A DNA stretch of 64,000 nt from DASQZK01 sp963809925 (GCA_963809925.1 CAWELH010000004.1:620001-684000), one strand, 5' to 3'; numbered from the stretch's first letter, positions 1 through 9,828 are shown. Notes: generated by a model not told the origin, from the sequence alone. Numbers and translations are program-made.

Positions 1-1429
1 TCTCTTCGACAACGTCTGCAGGACGTTGAACATCGACACGATAAGGTGGAACTTTCAGCTGCATTTCATCTCCGGAATCCTTTTCTACGCGAATATCCAG
101 TGAATTGAGGATTTTTTTAACCAGCTCCTTCGGAAGGGTTTTGCCAATAAGTTTGTTCAGGTAATCCCAGGTAAGGGTGACATCCCAATCGGATACCGGC
201 TCAGGATATACGTCCACAATCTCTGATGAAATTTTTCCTCCCGCAATTTCCCTGATCAACATTGCTGCCCGCTTCAATGCATAAACTGTGATATTTGGGT
301 CAGAGCCTCTTTCAAAACGGAATGCCGAATCGGTAAAAAGCAGGTGTCTCCTGGAGGTTTTTCGGATAAAGACGGGATTGAAACAGGCACTTTCAAGAAA
401 AATATTTTTGGTTGAATCCTTCACACCGGAATCATGGCCTCCGAATACACCGGCCATACACATACCTTCGGTCTCATTACAGATCATCAGGTCATCTTCT
501 GAAAGAATTCTTTTTTCTTCATCAAGGGTTATAAAGGTTGTGCCTTCCGGCATGGTTTTGATGATTACCTTTCCGCCGGTAATCTTATCGGCATCAAAGG
601 CATGAAGCGGTTGACCTGTCTCATGCAGTACGAAGTTGGAGATATCCACCACATTGTTGATCGGATTCAGTCCGATGGCGCGGAGCTTTGTCTGAAGCCA
701 TTGTGGTGAGGGTGCAATGGTGATGCCGCTGATCGTTACGCCGGAATAACGTTTACAGCCCTCGCGGTCATCAATAATAACCTCAATGGGTCTGGAGCTA
801 TTATCGATGCTAAAGGCGCTGATGTCAGGCTTTTTGAGTTTCACGTTACTTCTCTGGGAGAGAAAGGCAGCCAGGTCGCGCGCCACACCGATATGGGATG
901 CACCGTCAATGCGGTTTGGAGTCAGTCCTATTTCGAAGATATGATCGGTGGTAATATTAAAATATTCACTAGCCGGTGTACCGATCTTAGCATCCGGGTC
1001 AAGAACCATGATCCCTTCATGATCATCGCCCAGTCCAAGTTCATCTTCGGCACATATCATCCCTTCTGACACTTCACCCCTGATCTTCACCTTCTTTAAG
1101 GTGAGGCTTTCGTTGCCCATATATAACGTTGTGCCAACCAGCGCCACAGCCACCTTCTGACCTTCCCTCACATTCGGAGCGCCACAAACTATGGGGATTG
1201 GGGCTTCACCGCCTGCATCGACGGTAGTTACACTAAGTTTATCGGCATTGGGATGTCTTTCACAGGTTATCACTTTCCCTACAACCACCCCCTTCAGTCC
1301 TCCCTTCACAGATTCCATATGTTCTACTGCTTCGACCTCAAGCCCAGTGTTGGTAAGGATTTCAGCCGTTGCTTCCGGTGAGGGTATATCGTTTAAATAG
1401 TCAGTAAGCCAGTTATACGAAATTTTCAT
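1..1429 (-). CDS. pheT: Phenylalanyl-tRNA synthetase beta subunit, partial
   Basis: The beta chain of the cytoplasmic alpha2beta2 phenylalanine-tRNA ligase, which charges tRNA-Phe. The window holds the first 476 codons; the gene runs off the left edge, and the family is usually about 800 residues. The protein begins MKISYNWLTDYL, the usual PheT start, from an ATG at 1427-1429. An OB-fold tRNA-binding (EMAP-like) domain lies at about residues 40-150, with the motif HPNADKLSV near its start. The B3/B4 editing region follows, with GLTPNRIDGASHIGVARDLAA and NNVVDISNFV, and the visible part ends in the B5 domain. It is divergent from surE across about 160 bp. Identification is secure from these motifs; the missing C terminus cannot be judged. 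Confidence 0.95.
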   Translation of the reverse strand, partial: MKISYNWLTDYLNDIPSPEATAEILTNTGLEVEAVEHMESVKGGLKGVVVGKVITCERHPNADKLSVTTVDAGGEAPIPIVCGAPNVREGQKVAVALVGTTLYMGNESLTLKKVKIRGEVSEGMICAEDELGLGDDHEGIMVLDPDAKIGTPASEYFNITTDHIFEIGLTPNRIDGASHIGVARDLAAFLSQRSNVKLKKPDISAFSIDNSSRPIEVIIDDREGCKRYSGVTISGITIAPSPQWLQTKLRAIGLNPINNVVDISNFVLHETGQPLHAFDADKITGGKVIIKTMPEGTTFITLDEEKRILSEDDLMICNETEGMCMAGVFGGHDSGVKDSTKNIFLESACFNPVFIRKTSRRHLLFTDSAFRFERGSDPNITVYALKRAAMLIREIAGGKISSEIVDVYPEPVSDWDVTLTWDYLNKLIGKTLPKELVKKILNSLDIRVEKDSGDEMQLKVPPYRVDVQRPADVVEE

Positions 1430-1532
1430 CTTCGTCTTGATTTAGAAAGGATGAACAAAAATAGCAAATAAACCTCAAAACATGCAAGCTGTTGATAATT
1501 TCGGAACAATCTTAAACCCATAAGATTTATCA

Positions 1533-1562
1533 TTGTTAGTTCGCCTTAAATCAATATTTTTG
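1533..1562 (+). promoter_or_regulatory. Bacteroidota-type promoter for surE operon
   Basis: TTG at 1533-1535 and TATTTTTG at 1555-1562 are separated by 19 bases, which fits the known Bacteroidota primary sigma factor pattern (TTG/TTTG, 19-20 bases, TAnnTTTG). Transcription would start near 1569, giving a very short leader that carries the AAGGGA ribosome site before the TTG start at 1587. Confidence 0.6.
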
Positions 1563-1586
1563 TATTTCATTAAAAAGGGATAAGAT

Positions 1587-2366
1587 TTGAAAGAAGAACG
1601 GTTGATTTTGATCTCCAACGACGACGGGGTAGATGCGAAAGGGTTAAAGTATCTGGTTGAGGCAGCCAGGCAATTTGGCCGGGTGGTTGTAGCTGCGCCT
1701 GCCCTCGCTATGTCGGGCATGTCTCACGCTATAACCATAAAAAATCCCCTGAGGGCAAATAAGGTCAGGGAGGAAGAAGGCCTCGTGGTGTACAGTTGCG
1801 ACGGAACGCCGGTTGACTGTGTGAAGCTTGCACTAAATCAGCTTACGAACCGGAAACCGGATATGGTATTGTCGGGGATTAACCATGGGTCCAACTCTTC
1901 ATCCAGTGTGGTATATTCAGGCACCATGGCTGCCGCCATGGAGGGTTGCATCAATTTCATCCCTTCTGCCGGTTTTTCACTTCTCGACTATGATACCGAT
2001 GCCGATTTCAGGGCAGCGAAGATCATCGTACACAAAATCATTGAGAATATTATTGAAAACAAACTTCCGGAGGGGGTTTGTCTCAATGTAAATATTCCGG
2101 CTGGCGAACTCGAAAAACTGAAAGGGATTAAGATTTGCCGGCAGACGAAAGGGTACTGGAAGGAAGAATTCGTGAAACGGCTCGATCCGCATAATGCTGA
2201 GTATTTCTGGCTGACAGGAAATTACTTCAATCAGGAGGAAGAAGCGGAGGATACCGATGAATTTGCCCTCAGACAGGGCTTTGTTTCCATTGTCCCTATC
2301 CAGGTCGACCTTACTGCGTACAAACACTGGCCTCATTTTGAAAAATGGAACCTGAATTCCCTGTAA
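1587..2366 (+). CDS. surE: 5'/3'-nucleotidase SurE
   Basis: A metal-dependent cytoplasmic phosphatase that removes phosphate from nucleoside 5'- and 3'-monophosphates. The family signature is clear: SNDDG near residue 10 supplies the paired metal-binding aspartates, AMSGMSHAIT near residue 43 the conserved serine loop, and SGINHGSN near residue 95 the conserved asparagine. At 259 residues it is the usual length. The start is a TTG codon at 1587, chosen because it directly precedes the conserved N terminus and has AAGGGA seven bases upstream; no ATG lies at a suitable place. It appears to lead a run of genes ending with the SpoIID-like protein. Confidence 0.95.
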   Translation: MKEERLILISNDDGVDAKGLKYLVEAARQFGRVVVAAPALAMSGMSHAITIKNPLRANKVREEEGLVVYSCDGTPVDCVKLALNQLTNRKPDMVLSGINHGSNSSSSVVYSGTMAAAMEGCINFIPSAGFSLLDYDTDADFRAAKIIVHKIIENIIENKLPEGVCLNVNIPAGELEKLKGIKICRQTKGYWKEEFVKRLDPHNAEYFWLTGNYFNQEEEAEDTDEFALRQGFVSIVPIQVDLTAYKHWPHFEKWNLNSL

Positions 2367-2418
2367 TGCTGAAGAAGTTTATCCCTGTATCGCATAACCG
2401 GGGGAACGAACAGACGAT

Positions 2419-2712
2419 ATGAAGAAAAAGATACCGGATACACTGTACACAGGAATCATCATCGGCTTTATCCTGCCGGTTTTGGTATTTCTTTTCATCA
2501 TTCTTGCCAAGAAAGGGCCTTACTCATTTGGCATTTATTTCCGGGAATTGAGTGTAAGAGGGGCTATCCCCAGGTTATTAACGCTGTGTCTTCTTCCCAA
2601 CGTGATACTTTTTTTCACTTTTATCCGAAATGACCATTTAAAGAGCGCAAGGGGCGTCATTATATCAATGATTCTTATTGGCATCGTAATAATCATCCTG
2701 AAATTTACATGA
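2419..2712 (+). CDS. Small three-helix membrane protein of unknown function
   Basis: A 97-residue protein that I do not recognise as a named family. It has three hydrophobic stretches (about residues 10-30, 50-67 and 78-95) separated by short basic segments, so it is very likely an inner-membrane protein. It sits 52 bases after surE, and its stop codon is only 6 bases before the ATG of lpxB, which suggests co-transcription with both. Position between surE and lpxB hints at an envelope-related role, but nothing in the sequence shows a catalytic or binding motif. Confidence 0.75.
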   Translation: MKKKIPDTLYTGIIIGFILPVLVFLFIILAKKGPYSFGIYFRELSVRGAIPRLLTLCLLPNVILFFTFIRNDHLKSARGVIISMILIGIVIIILKFT

Positions 2713-2718
2713 TTGCCT

Positions 2719-3843
2719 ATGAAATATTATTTGATAGCCGGTGAGGCATCTGGAGATCTACATGCATCTAACCTGATAAAGGGTCTGAAGAAATTTGACC
2801 GGGAGGCGGAATTCCGGTTTTTTGGCGGAGATTTGATGGCTGCAGCCAGCGGCACCCTACCGGTTAAACATTATCGTGATATGGCTTTCATGGGTATCAT
2901 AGATGTGCTTGCCAATATAAGGACGGTAGGGAAAAATCTGAAATATTGCAAACAGGATTTTCTCCAGTGGAAACCGGATCTAATGATTCTCGTGGATTAC
3001 GCAGGGTTCAATCTGCGTATCGCAAAGTTTGCCAAAAAATACGGGATAAAGGTTTTCTACTACATCTCACCGAAAGTATGGGCCTGGAAGAAGTCGAGGG
3101 TGAACAAAATCCGTGCGTTTGTAGATAAGCTCTTTGTCATTTTTCCATTCGAAGTCAACTTTTTCAGACAAAACGGCCTTGAAGTTGAATTTTACGGGAA
3201 CCCGCTTATGGATTCGTATTCCCGGTTTATGAATTTGAAACACGATCCACAAAAATTCAGGGAGGAGAACGGCCTTGACGACAGGCCCGTTGTCGCGTTG
3301 TTAAGCGGAAGCAGATGGCATGAGACCATGAGGTGCCTGCCTGAAATGATGCCGGCTGCAGATGCTTTCCCGGACTTTCAGTTTGTCATCGCCGGTGCAC
3401 CCTCGATTGACATTGAATTATACCAGCAACTTATAAAGGGAAAAGATATCAAGCTTGTTTCGAACAAAACATATGAGCTTCTTAGTATAGCCAAAGCCGC
3501 TGTTGTGACTTCCGGGACAGCTACGTTGGAAACAGCCATCTTCAGAGTTCCGCAGGTGGTCATTTATAAGACGGGAGGACTCCAGTATTATCTTGGGAAG
3601 TATATTGTTAAAATTAAGTTTTTTTCACTCGTTAATCTTATCCCGGATAAGGAGGTGGTTAAAGAATTGCTTCAGCTAAGACTACGGGAGGGTATCATCG
3701 ATGAACTGGAAAGTATATTGCATAATGCAGACTACCGGGAGAAAATGATCCTTGAGTATGATAAAATAGTTGAAAGCCTTGGAATTCCTGGCAGTTCCGA
3801 AAGAGTTGCCGCGCGGATAAATGAAATTTTAGGTGTGTTATGA
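2719..3843 (+). CDS. lpxB: Lipid-A-disaccharide synthase LpxB
   Basis: A peripheral inner-membrane glycosyltransferase (GT19) that joins UDP-2,3-diacylglucosamine and lipid X to make the lipid A disaccharide. The N terminus MKYYLIAGEASGDLHASN is the family hallmark, followed by the typical DYAGFNLRIAKFAKKYGIKV and YYISPKVWAWKKSRV segments and the donor-site region SGTATLETAI near residue 275. Length is normal at 374 residues. I chose the ATG at 2719 over an upstream in-frame TTG at 2713 because it matches the conserved family start. The stop codon overlaps the start of the next gene (ATGATG at 3840-3845), so the two are translationally linked. Confidence 0.95.
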   Translation: MKYYLIAGEASGDLHASNLIKGLKKFDREAEFRFFGGDLMAAASGTLPVKHYRDMAFMGIIDVLANIRTVGKNLKYCKQDFLQWKPDLMILVDYAGFNLRIAKFAKKYGIKVFYYISPKVWAWKKSRVNKIRAFVDKLFVIFPFEVNFFRQNGLEVEFYGNPLMDSYSRFMNLKHDPQKFREENGLDDRPVVALLSGSRWHETMRCLPEMMPAADAFPDFQFVIAGAPSIDIELYQQLIKGKDIKLVSNKTYELLSIAKAAVVTSGTATLETAIFRVPQVVIYKTGGLQYYLGKYIVKIKFFSLVNLIPDKEVVKELLQLRLREGIIDELESILHNADYREKMILEYDKIVESLGIPGSSERVAARINEILGVL

Positions 3844-5009
3844 TGCGAAAACTTTGTCTTGCCTTTCTTATTACTGCGTTTCAATTCACGTGGCTGTCAG
3901 CTGGCGATATCCGTGTCGGACTCTACTATGAAAAGCTGGTCTCAGCATTCACCTTCCATTGCACAGCAGGAACGTACCAGGTAAACGCTGACGACTCTGA
4001 CCTGTTCTCCGCCGACCCGGGAAATATTCTTTATATCAGCCTCATTAACGACAGCCTGTATGTAAATGACGGGTCATCGGATTTTGGACCTTACCGCCAG
4101 CTTAAATTCACAGACAGTGAACTTAAGGGCAGATGCCGGATCAAAATCGTTGAACCTGCGCTGGAAGCATCAGATTATGGAGGAGATATTGAGGTAGGCA
4201 TCACACATGGTACGCTGCAACTTATCAATGAAATCGATTTCGACCAATACCTTGCAGGTGTTATTGAGACTGAGGCCGGTTCAAATGCACCTGAGGAATT
4301 TTTCGGGGCCCAGGCTGTGCTATGCAGGACATATGCCCTGAGGAACTGGGACCGTCATGCTGAAGAAGGCTTCAACCTGTGTGATCATACACATTGCCAG
4401 GCTTTTAACGGGCTTAAGGATCAGAATCCGGTTATTTATACCGCGGTGCTGACTACACACAACATGGTGGTAGCAGACAGGTACAGCCGGCTGATTGTAG
4501 CCGCCTACCATTCCAACAGCGGCGGGGAGACCGAGCAGGCTTCAGATGTATGGCCCGTTGGCTATGATTATCTTCGGGCTATAATTGATCCTTTTTCAAA
4601 AAATCAGAAGCACTATCAATGGAGGGAAAGCCTGAGTCCGGCAACGTGGATCGCTTACCTTCAGGCCAAAGGATTCGATGTGAAGAATGCAAAGGCTGCA
4701 AATCTGTTAATCCAGCAGCCACACAGGAAGAAATCGTTCATTTATGGTGACGATACGCTTTCACTTTCTGTCATCAGGGAGGATCTTGGATTTAAATCTG
4801 CTTTTTTTGATATGGTACTTACCGGTGATACATTAATTTTTAATGGCAGGGGGTACGGACATGGCATCGGGCTCAGCCAGGAAGGAGCCATGGAGATGGC
4901 CAGAGAAGGATATTCCTACTCCGATATTCTTCGGTTTTATTTCAACGACGTCCAGATCATCGATTTGAATGAACTGCCCGATTCAGAATTACCGGAAGTA
5001 TTCAGATAA
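3840..5009 (+). CDS. SpoIID/LytB domain protein, secreted
   Basis: A 389-residue exported protein with an N-terminal signal peptide (hydrophobic core about residues 5-20, ending near LSAG). The SpoIID/LytB domain fills roughly residues 120-375. It shows FDQYLAGVIETEAG, GAQAVLCRTYAL, AYHSNSGGETE and the C-terminal RGYGHGIGLSQEGAMEMA. Members of this family are amidase enhancers or lytic transglycosylases that act on peptidoglycan glycan chains; the glutamate in VIETEAG aligns with the catalytic glutamate of SpoIID. In a non-spore-former it is probably a periplasmic cell-wall remodelling enzyme. It overlaps lpxB and closes the run that starts at surE. Substrate is inferred from the family. Confidence 0.88.
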   Translation: MMRKLCLAFLITAFQFTWLSAGDIRVGLYYEKLVSAFTFHCTAGTYQVNADDSDLFSADPGNILYISLINDSLYVNDGSSDFGPYRQLKFTDSELKGRCRIKIVEPALEASDYGGDIEVGITHGTLQLINEIDFDQYLAGVIETEAGSNAPEEFFGAQAVLCRTYALRNWDRHAEEGFNLCDHTHCQAFNGLKDQNPVIYTAVLTTHNMVVADRYSRLIVAAYHSNSGGETEQASDVWPVGYDYLRAIIDPFSKNQKHYQWRESLSPATWIAYLQAKGFDVKNAKAANLLIQQPHRKKSFIYGDDTLSLSVIREDLGFKSAFFDMVLTGDTLIFNGRGYGHGIGLSQEGAMEMAREGYSYSDILRFYFNDVQIIDLNELPDSELPEVFR

Positions 5010-5066
5010 ATATTGTCATGAACGATCATTTCATTAACTTCGCCAAACCAGTTCAGATCAGGGAAT

Positions 5067-5807
5067 ATGTGGTCATTATATAAAAAGGAAATCCGAGGTT
5101 TTTTCAGCTCATTGACAGGTTACGTTGTGGTCATCGTTTTTCTCCTGCTCAACAGCCTCTTTATGTGGGTTTTCAGTGGCCAGATGAACATTCTGGAGAG
5201 TGGGTACGCCAGTCTTGACACGTTGTTTACCCTGGCTCCATGGGTCTTTTTGTTTCTCGTACCCGCCATCACTATGCGCATGTTTTCAGAGGAGAAAAGA
5301 GCCGGCACACTTGAACTTCTTTTTACCAGGCCTTTAAATGAATTACAGATTGTAGCGGCGAAATTTTTTGCTTCATGGTCACTGGTGATCATTGCCATCA
5401 TTCCCACACTTGTGTTTTTCGGATCGGTTTGGCTGCTTGGAAGTCCCAGGGGGAATGTCGACACCGGAGGAACCTGGGGATCATACACCGGACTGATATT
5501 CCTGGGGGGAATTTACAGCGCGGTAGGCATTTTCTCCTCTTCTTTAACAGGGAACCAAATTGTAGCTTTCATCCTCGCAGTCCTTCTTTCCTTTCTCTTT
5601 TATCTTGGTTTCAATTTCATCGGGGCATTGGGAAATACAGGTGAGGTTGTTCACAGGATAAGTACCATGGGAATAGATTATCATTACCTGTCGATGGCAA
5701 GGGGTGTGATTGACAGCCGTGATGTAATCTATTTTATCAGTGTGATATTTCTTTTCCTTTACCTGACCCGAACCATCCTGGTCAGCAGAAAATGGCAGGG
5801 ATCATGA
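5067..5807 (+). CDS. gldF: Gliding-motility ABC transporter permease GldF
   Basis: An ABC-2 type permease of 246 residues with about six membrane helices. The segment EEKRAGTLELLFTRPLNELQ near residue 75 is the typical ABC-2 permease signature after the second helix. In Flavobacterium, GldF, GldG and the ATPase GldA form an ABC transporter needed for gliding; in many Bacteroidota the gldF-gldG pair is present without gliding. Its ATPase is not in this window. It is followed by gldG with a four-base ATGA overlap, then by the DUF4340 gene, so the three form one operon. The family call is strong; the transported substrate is unknown. Confidence 0.9.
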   Translation: MWSLYKKEIRGFFSSLTGYVVVIVFLLLNSLFMWVFSGQMNILESGYASLDTLFTLAPWVFLFLVPAITMRMFSEEKRAGTLELLFTRPLNELQIVAAKFFASWSLVIIAIIPTLVFFGSVWLLGSPRGNVDTGGTWGSYTGLIFLGGIYSAVGIFSSSLTGNQIVAFILAVLLSFLFYLGFNFIGALGNTGEVVHRISTMGIDYHYLSMARGVIDSRDVIYFISVIFLFLYLTRTILVSRKWQGS

Positions 5808-7525
5808 ACAGAAAAATCCTGAAACGGCGTCATCTTTTGCAGCTTTTGCTCATCATACTACTTGTTGGGGCAGTAAATATGCTCGGCAGTTTCCGGTTTT
5901 TCAGGCTCGACCTGACTTCCGAAAAAAAATTCACCCTGGCTCCTGAAAGCAGGCAAATCCTTCGGGGCCTTCAAGACATTGTCTTTATCCGTGTTTATCT
6001 CAATGGAGATCTCCCTTCTGATCTGATCAGGTTTCGTCAGAGCATAAAGGAAAATCTGGGAGAATTTAAAGCGTATGCAGGGAAAAATCTGGAATATGAA
6101 TTCATCAATCCGTATGACGAGTCGGATGCGAAAATCCGCAACCAGCTTATGCAGGAGCTTACACAAAAAGGTTTAAAGCCTACGGATATCAGGCTGAAAG
6201 ATAAAGAGGGCGGAATCACAACAAGGCTTATTTTTCCCGGCGCTATCATCAGCTATAAAGGCATTGATTTCCCGGTGAACCTGCTGAAAAATAATCCGGG
6301 CCTTCCGTACCAGGTGAATCTGAATAATTCTATTGAAGCCCTTGAGTATGAGTTTATCAGGGCGATAAAGAGTATATCTGCCGACAGTATTGAAAAGATC
6401 GGCTTCATAAGAGGGCAGGGGGAACTCGGTTTTCTTCAGACGTATGATATAGGCAAGGAACTCAGCCTGTTTTTCGATGTTAAATGGCTGACGATCAATG
6501 GTGACCTCGACAACGTGCTAAAGTATAAGGCCCTGGTTTTAGCTCAACCTTTAAAACGTTTTGCAGAGCGGGACAAGTTTGTCCTCGATCAGTATATTAT
6601 GCGTGGGGGCCGTGTTCTTTTTTTCCTTGATCCCGTACAATCCAATGCCGACAGTCTCATCTCAGGACGTACATTTACTTCCTTTCTGGATTTAAATCTT
6701 TACGACATGTTGTTCAGGTACGGTTTCCGCATCGACTACAATCTGATTAAGGATGTCCAGTGCAATTATGTAAAAGTCGAGACATCGATGGAAGGGCAGA
6801 GTCCCAGGCAGGCCGTTCTTCCCTGGGTTTATTATCCATTGCTTAGCCCGCCCCAGGATAATTTCCTTACCCGTGGACTGAATTATGTCAATACTGAATT
6901 TGTCAGTGCCATTGATACCACACCTGCCCCAATGCCGGGAGTTAAACGGACAGTGCTGTTGACTTCTTCTGATACATCCGCACTTGTTGAAAATCCTGTA
7001 TACATCTCGCTTGATGAGATCACCCAGCCAATCAACCGGCGCCAGTTCAACCGGTCACATCTGCCTGTGGCAATCATGGCAGAAGGTTCCTTTCCATCTT
7101 TCTATGCAAACTATGGTGTTCCTGCCGGCGTAAAACCCGCCGGTGTAGAAATCATCCCAATGTCGAAGAAGGCTATGATTTTTGTTGCCGGTGACGGAGA
7201 TATGATCAGGAATGATGTTAGCGTTACGGCAGCTGACACAGTACCTCTGCCACTTGGCTATGACAGGGACACGCGTCAGACGTTTGGGAATAAGGATTTT
7301 ATTATGAATGTCATCAATGATATGACTGACGACATGGGGTTGATCAGGCTCAGAGCAAGGAACTTCAAGCTGCGTCTTCTGGATCGTACCCGCATTCGGC
7401 TTAAAAAAGAACAAATAAAGTGGCAGCTGATTAATACTCTTTTACCGGTTGGGATCATCGTACTCGGTGGACTGGGCTTTAATTACTACCGGAGAAGGAA
7501 GTACACCAGTACTGCAAAGACATGA
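5804..7525 (+). CDS. gldG: Gliding-motility-associated ABC transporter substrate-binding protein GldG
   Basis: A 573-residue protein with a membrane helix near the N terminus (about residues 15-33) and another near the C terminus (about residues 540-560), and a large periplasmic part between. FRLDLTSEKKFTLAPESRQIL after the first helix and the later GGRVLFFLDPV are typical of the GldG/DUF4350-like family. It works with GldF as the extracytoplasmic part of an ABC transporter. I chose the ATG at 5804, which overlaps the gldF stop as ATGA and has AGGGA just upstream; an in-frame ATG at 5792 would add four residues. The end overlaps the next gene by four bases. Confidence 0.9.
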   Translation: MNRKILKRRHLLQLLLIILLVGAVNMLGSFRFFRLDLTSEKKFTLAPESRQILRGLQDIVFIRVYLNGDLPSDLIRFRQSIKENLGEFKAYAGKNLEYEFINPYDESDAKIRNQLMQELTQKGLKPTDIRLKDKEGGITTRLIFPGAIISYKGIDFPVNLLKNNPGLPYQVNLNNSIEALEYEFIRAIKSISADSIEKIGFIRGQGELGFLQTYDIGKELSLFFDVKWLTINGDLDNVLKYKALVLAQPLKRFAERDKFVLDQYIMRGGRVLFFLDPVQSNADSLISGRTFTSFLDLNLYDMLFRYGFRIDYNLIKDVQCNYVKVETSMEGQSPRQAVLPWVYYPLLSPPQDNFLTRGLNYVNTEFVSAIDTTPAPMPGVKRTVLLTSSDTSALVENPVYISLDEITQPINRRQFNRSHLPVAIMAEGSFPSFYANYGVPAGVKPAGVEIIPMSKKAMIFVAGDGDMIRNDVSVTAADTVPLPLGYDRDTRQTFGNKDFIMNVINDMTDDMGLIRLRARNFKLRLLDRTRIRLKKEQIKWQLINTLLPVGIIVLGGLGFNYYRRRKYTSTAKT

Positions 7526-8463
7526 TGGAGAAGAAAAATACAAGGTATGTCGTGTTTATACTGGTTGTTGTCATATTCATGCTGTTACTTGTAACAGGGC
7601 AGCTGGAAAGGATAACCGGAGGGGACAGCGATTTTGTCATATCCGACACTTCGAGTGTGAGGCGTATCCGGATAACAGGGAGTGATACGATTTACCTTGA
7701 GCGCAGTAAAGAGGGGTGGATTGTTAACGGTCATTACAAGGCTGATCCGTCAGCCATCGACAATTTCCTTATTGCTTTCTCAAGACTTGGGATCAGTGGG
7801 GTGATGAACAGCAAGGATCCGGAAGAACTCGACCATGAGCACATCAGGATATGGACCGGGCGCAAGGTCAGAAGACTGAGCTTTTATCCCAATGAAGGTG
7901 TCCCATTGATGTCGCATAAAGGATCCAAACGGATATATCGTATCGGAATTACCGGATTACCGGGTGCCAGCCTGTCACGGATATTCAGTGACCAGTCAGA
8001 CTACTGGAAAGACAAACAGCTTGTTCGTCTCAGCTCATCAGATATTGCCAGAATAGAGGTTGTTCCGGCACGGAAGTGGGGAAAAGGTTTTGTTGTCGCC
8101 CGAAAAGAGGACGGATTTAAGCTTGAAGACAGTAAAGGGGCAGTCATTCCCGATTCGCTCGTCGATCAGGAGCGCCTGCATATGTACACCAGTTATTTCG
8201 GCCAGATTTTCTATGACTCCACCTATTCCAACCGTATGGCTACTCAGGAAATTCTGGAGTCCGATCCGGATTATACGATTGTTATAAATGATATCAAAGG
8301 AAACCGATACATTATTGAAATGTACCCGTTTAAAAATTCAGACGGATCGACAGATATTTTCCATGCACTGGTCAGATTCAATAAAGACAAACACCTTTTG
8401 GTGACCCGGTATATTGTGCTGGACCTGTTACGACAGAGACTGTCTCACTTTACCGTCAAATAA
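7522..8463 (+). CDS. DUF4340 domain protein
   Basis: A 313-residue protein with one N-terminal membrane helix (about residues 8-25) and an exported remainder that matches the DUF4340 layout: repeated segments of the form VRRIRITGSDTIYLER and VNGHYKADPSAIDNFLIAF. Its ATG overlaps the gldG stop. Genes of this family commonly follow gldF-gldG in Bacteroidota and are presumed to help the Gld ABC transporter at the periplasmic face, but no biochemical function is shown by the sequence. The family call rests on context plus general pattern, so it is less certain than its neighbours. Confidence 0.8.
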   Translation: MMEKKNTRYVVFILVVVIFMLLLVTGQLERITGGDSDFVISDTSSVRRIRITGSDTIYLERSKEGWIVNGHYKADPSAIDNFLIAFSRLGISGVMNSKDPEELDHEHIRIWTGRKVRRLSFYPNEGVPLMSHKGSKRIYRIGITGLPGASLSRIFSDQSDYWKDKQLVRLSSSDIARIEVVPARKWGKGFVVARKEDGFKLEDSKGAVIPDSLVDQERLHMYTSYFGQIFYDSTYSNRMATQEILESDPDYTIVINDIKGNRYIIEMYPFKNSDGSTDIFHALVRFNKDKHLLVTRYIVLDLLRQRLSHFTVK

Positions 8464-8697
8464 TTCGGTATTGAGGCTCAGCATCTGAACTTTTTTTTGT
8501 ATTATTGGTAGTAAATAAATTCGTTTTCGGGGAGAAATTATACGTCTGAAAGTGAAATGTTTGCATCCTGGCTTCTTATGCGTCATATGAAATTTTATTC
8601 CACCTCAGCATCCCGGTCTGAGGTATTACCCGCCTTGGGAGCGGACAGCAACATCCGGAATTAACCGGTAAACCAGTAAAATAAATACTATAATCGT

Positions 8698-9828
8698 ATG
8701 AAATTTGTTGTTTCCAGTACAGAACTACTAAGTCACCTGCAATCGATCAGCAGGGTCATCAGTTCCAAAAATACATTGCCTATCCTTGACAATTTCCTAT
8801 TTTCCCTCGACGGGGAAGAGCTGGAAATTACAGCTTCAGATCTTGAAACGACACTCATCACTACAGTAACCCTTAAGAATGCCACCGATTCGGGAAAAAT
8901 AGCTATTCCCGCAAGGATACTAACAGACACGCTGAAAGAATTCCCTGAGCAACCCCTGACTTTCGAAATCAGTACCGACAACCTTAGTGTTGTGATACAG
9001 TCGGAAAACGGACAGTTCACCGTAATGGGCCAGAGTGGCGATGAATTTCCCCAGATGCCTGTTATCAGGGAAGATCAGAAAGTTACACTCAATGTGGATT
9101 CTGAACTATTACTTTCCGGGATCGTCAAAACCATCTTTGCAACCGCAGATGACGAACTCAGGCCCGTGATGAACGGCATATTCATGGAACTGTCAACTGA
9201 GGACATTACCTTCGTAGCGTCCGATGCACACAAACTGGTACGTTATAAAAGAACTGACGGCAAAGCAGATACATCGGCGACCTTGATCCTGCCTAAGAAA
9301 CCTGCATCCCTGCTGAAAAATATCCTGCCGCGACAGGAAAGCCAGGTCAGAATCGAGTTTGATGAAAAGAATGCTTCATTTACTCTCGCCAACTATCGTA
9401 TGGTTTGCCGCCTTGTTGAAGGGAATTACCCGAGTTATAACTCCGTGATTCCAACCGATAATCCAAATAAACTGACCATCGACAGGATTGAATTATACAA
9501 TACACTCCGCCGTGTTTCTGTCTTCTCAAACCAGGCGAGCAACCTCGTGAAGCTTCAGCTTAAGGGTAATCAGATCACCATCTCTGCCCAGGATATCGAT
9601 TTCTCAATATCCGCTTATGAACGTCTAAACTGTCAGTATGAAGGCGACGAAATGGAGATCGGCTTCAAATCCACTTTTCTGATCGAGATCCTCTCAAATA
9701 TTCCCAGCCAGGATGTTTTTCTTGAGCTTTCGGATCCGACCCGTGCCGGACTCATCCTTCCTGCTGAATCGGATAATGAGAATGAAGATATACTTATGCT
9801 GCTGATGCCCATGATGATCAATGCCTGA
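8698..9828 (+). CDS. dnaN: DNA polymerase III beta sliding clamp
   Basis: The ring-shaped processivity clamp that tethers DNA polymerase III to DNA; it acts as a cytoplasmic dimer. The 376-residue length fits three repeated clamp domains. Recognisable segments are MKFVVSSTELLSHLQSISRV at the start, SKNTLPILDNFLF near residue 23, ASDAHKLVRYKR near residue 176, and the C-terminal MLLMPMMINA, which replaces the usual MPMRL-like tail that lines the partner-binding pocket. It follows the gldFG-DUF4340 run after 234 bp and probably has its own promoter, although I could not fix a clean one. Confidence 0.96.
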   Translation: MKFVVSSTELLSHLQSISRVISSKNTLPILDNFLFSLDGEELEITASDLETTLITTVTLKNATDSGKIAIPARILTDTLKEFPEQPLTFEISTDNLSVVIQSENGQFTVMGQSGDEFPQMPVIREDQKVTLNVDSELLLSGIVKTIFATADDELRPVMNGIFMELSTEDITFVASDAHKLVRYKRTDGKADTSATLILPKKPASLLKNILPRQESQVRIEFDEKNASFTLANYRMVCRLVEGNYPSYNSVIPTDNPNKLTIDRIELYNTLRRVSVFSNQASNLVKLQLKGNQITISAQDIDFSISAYERLNCQYEGDEMEIGFKSTFLIEILSNIPSQDVFLELSDPTRAGLILPAESDNENEDILMLLMPMMINA

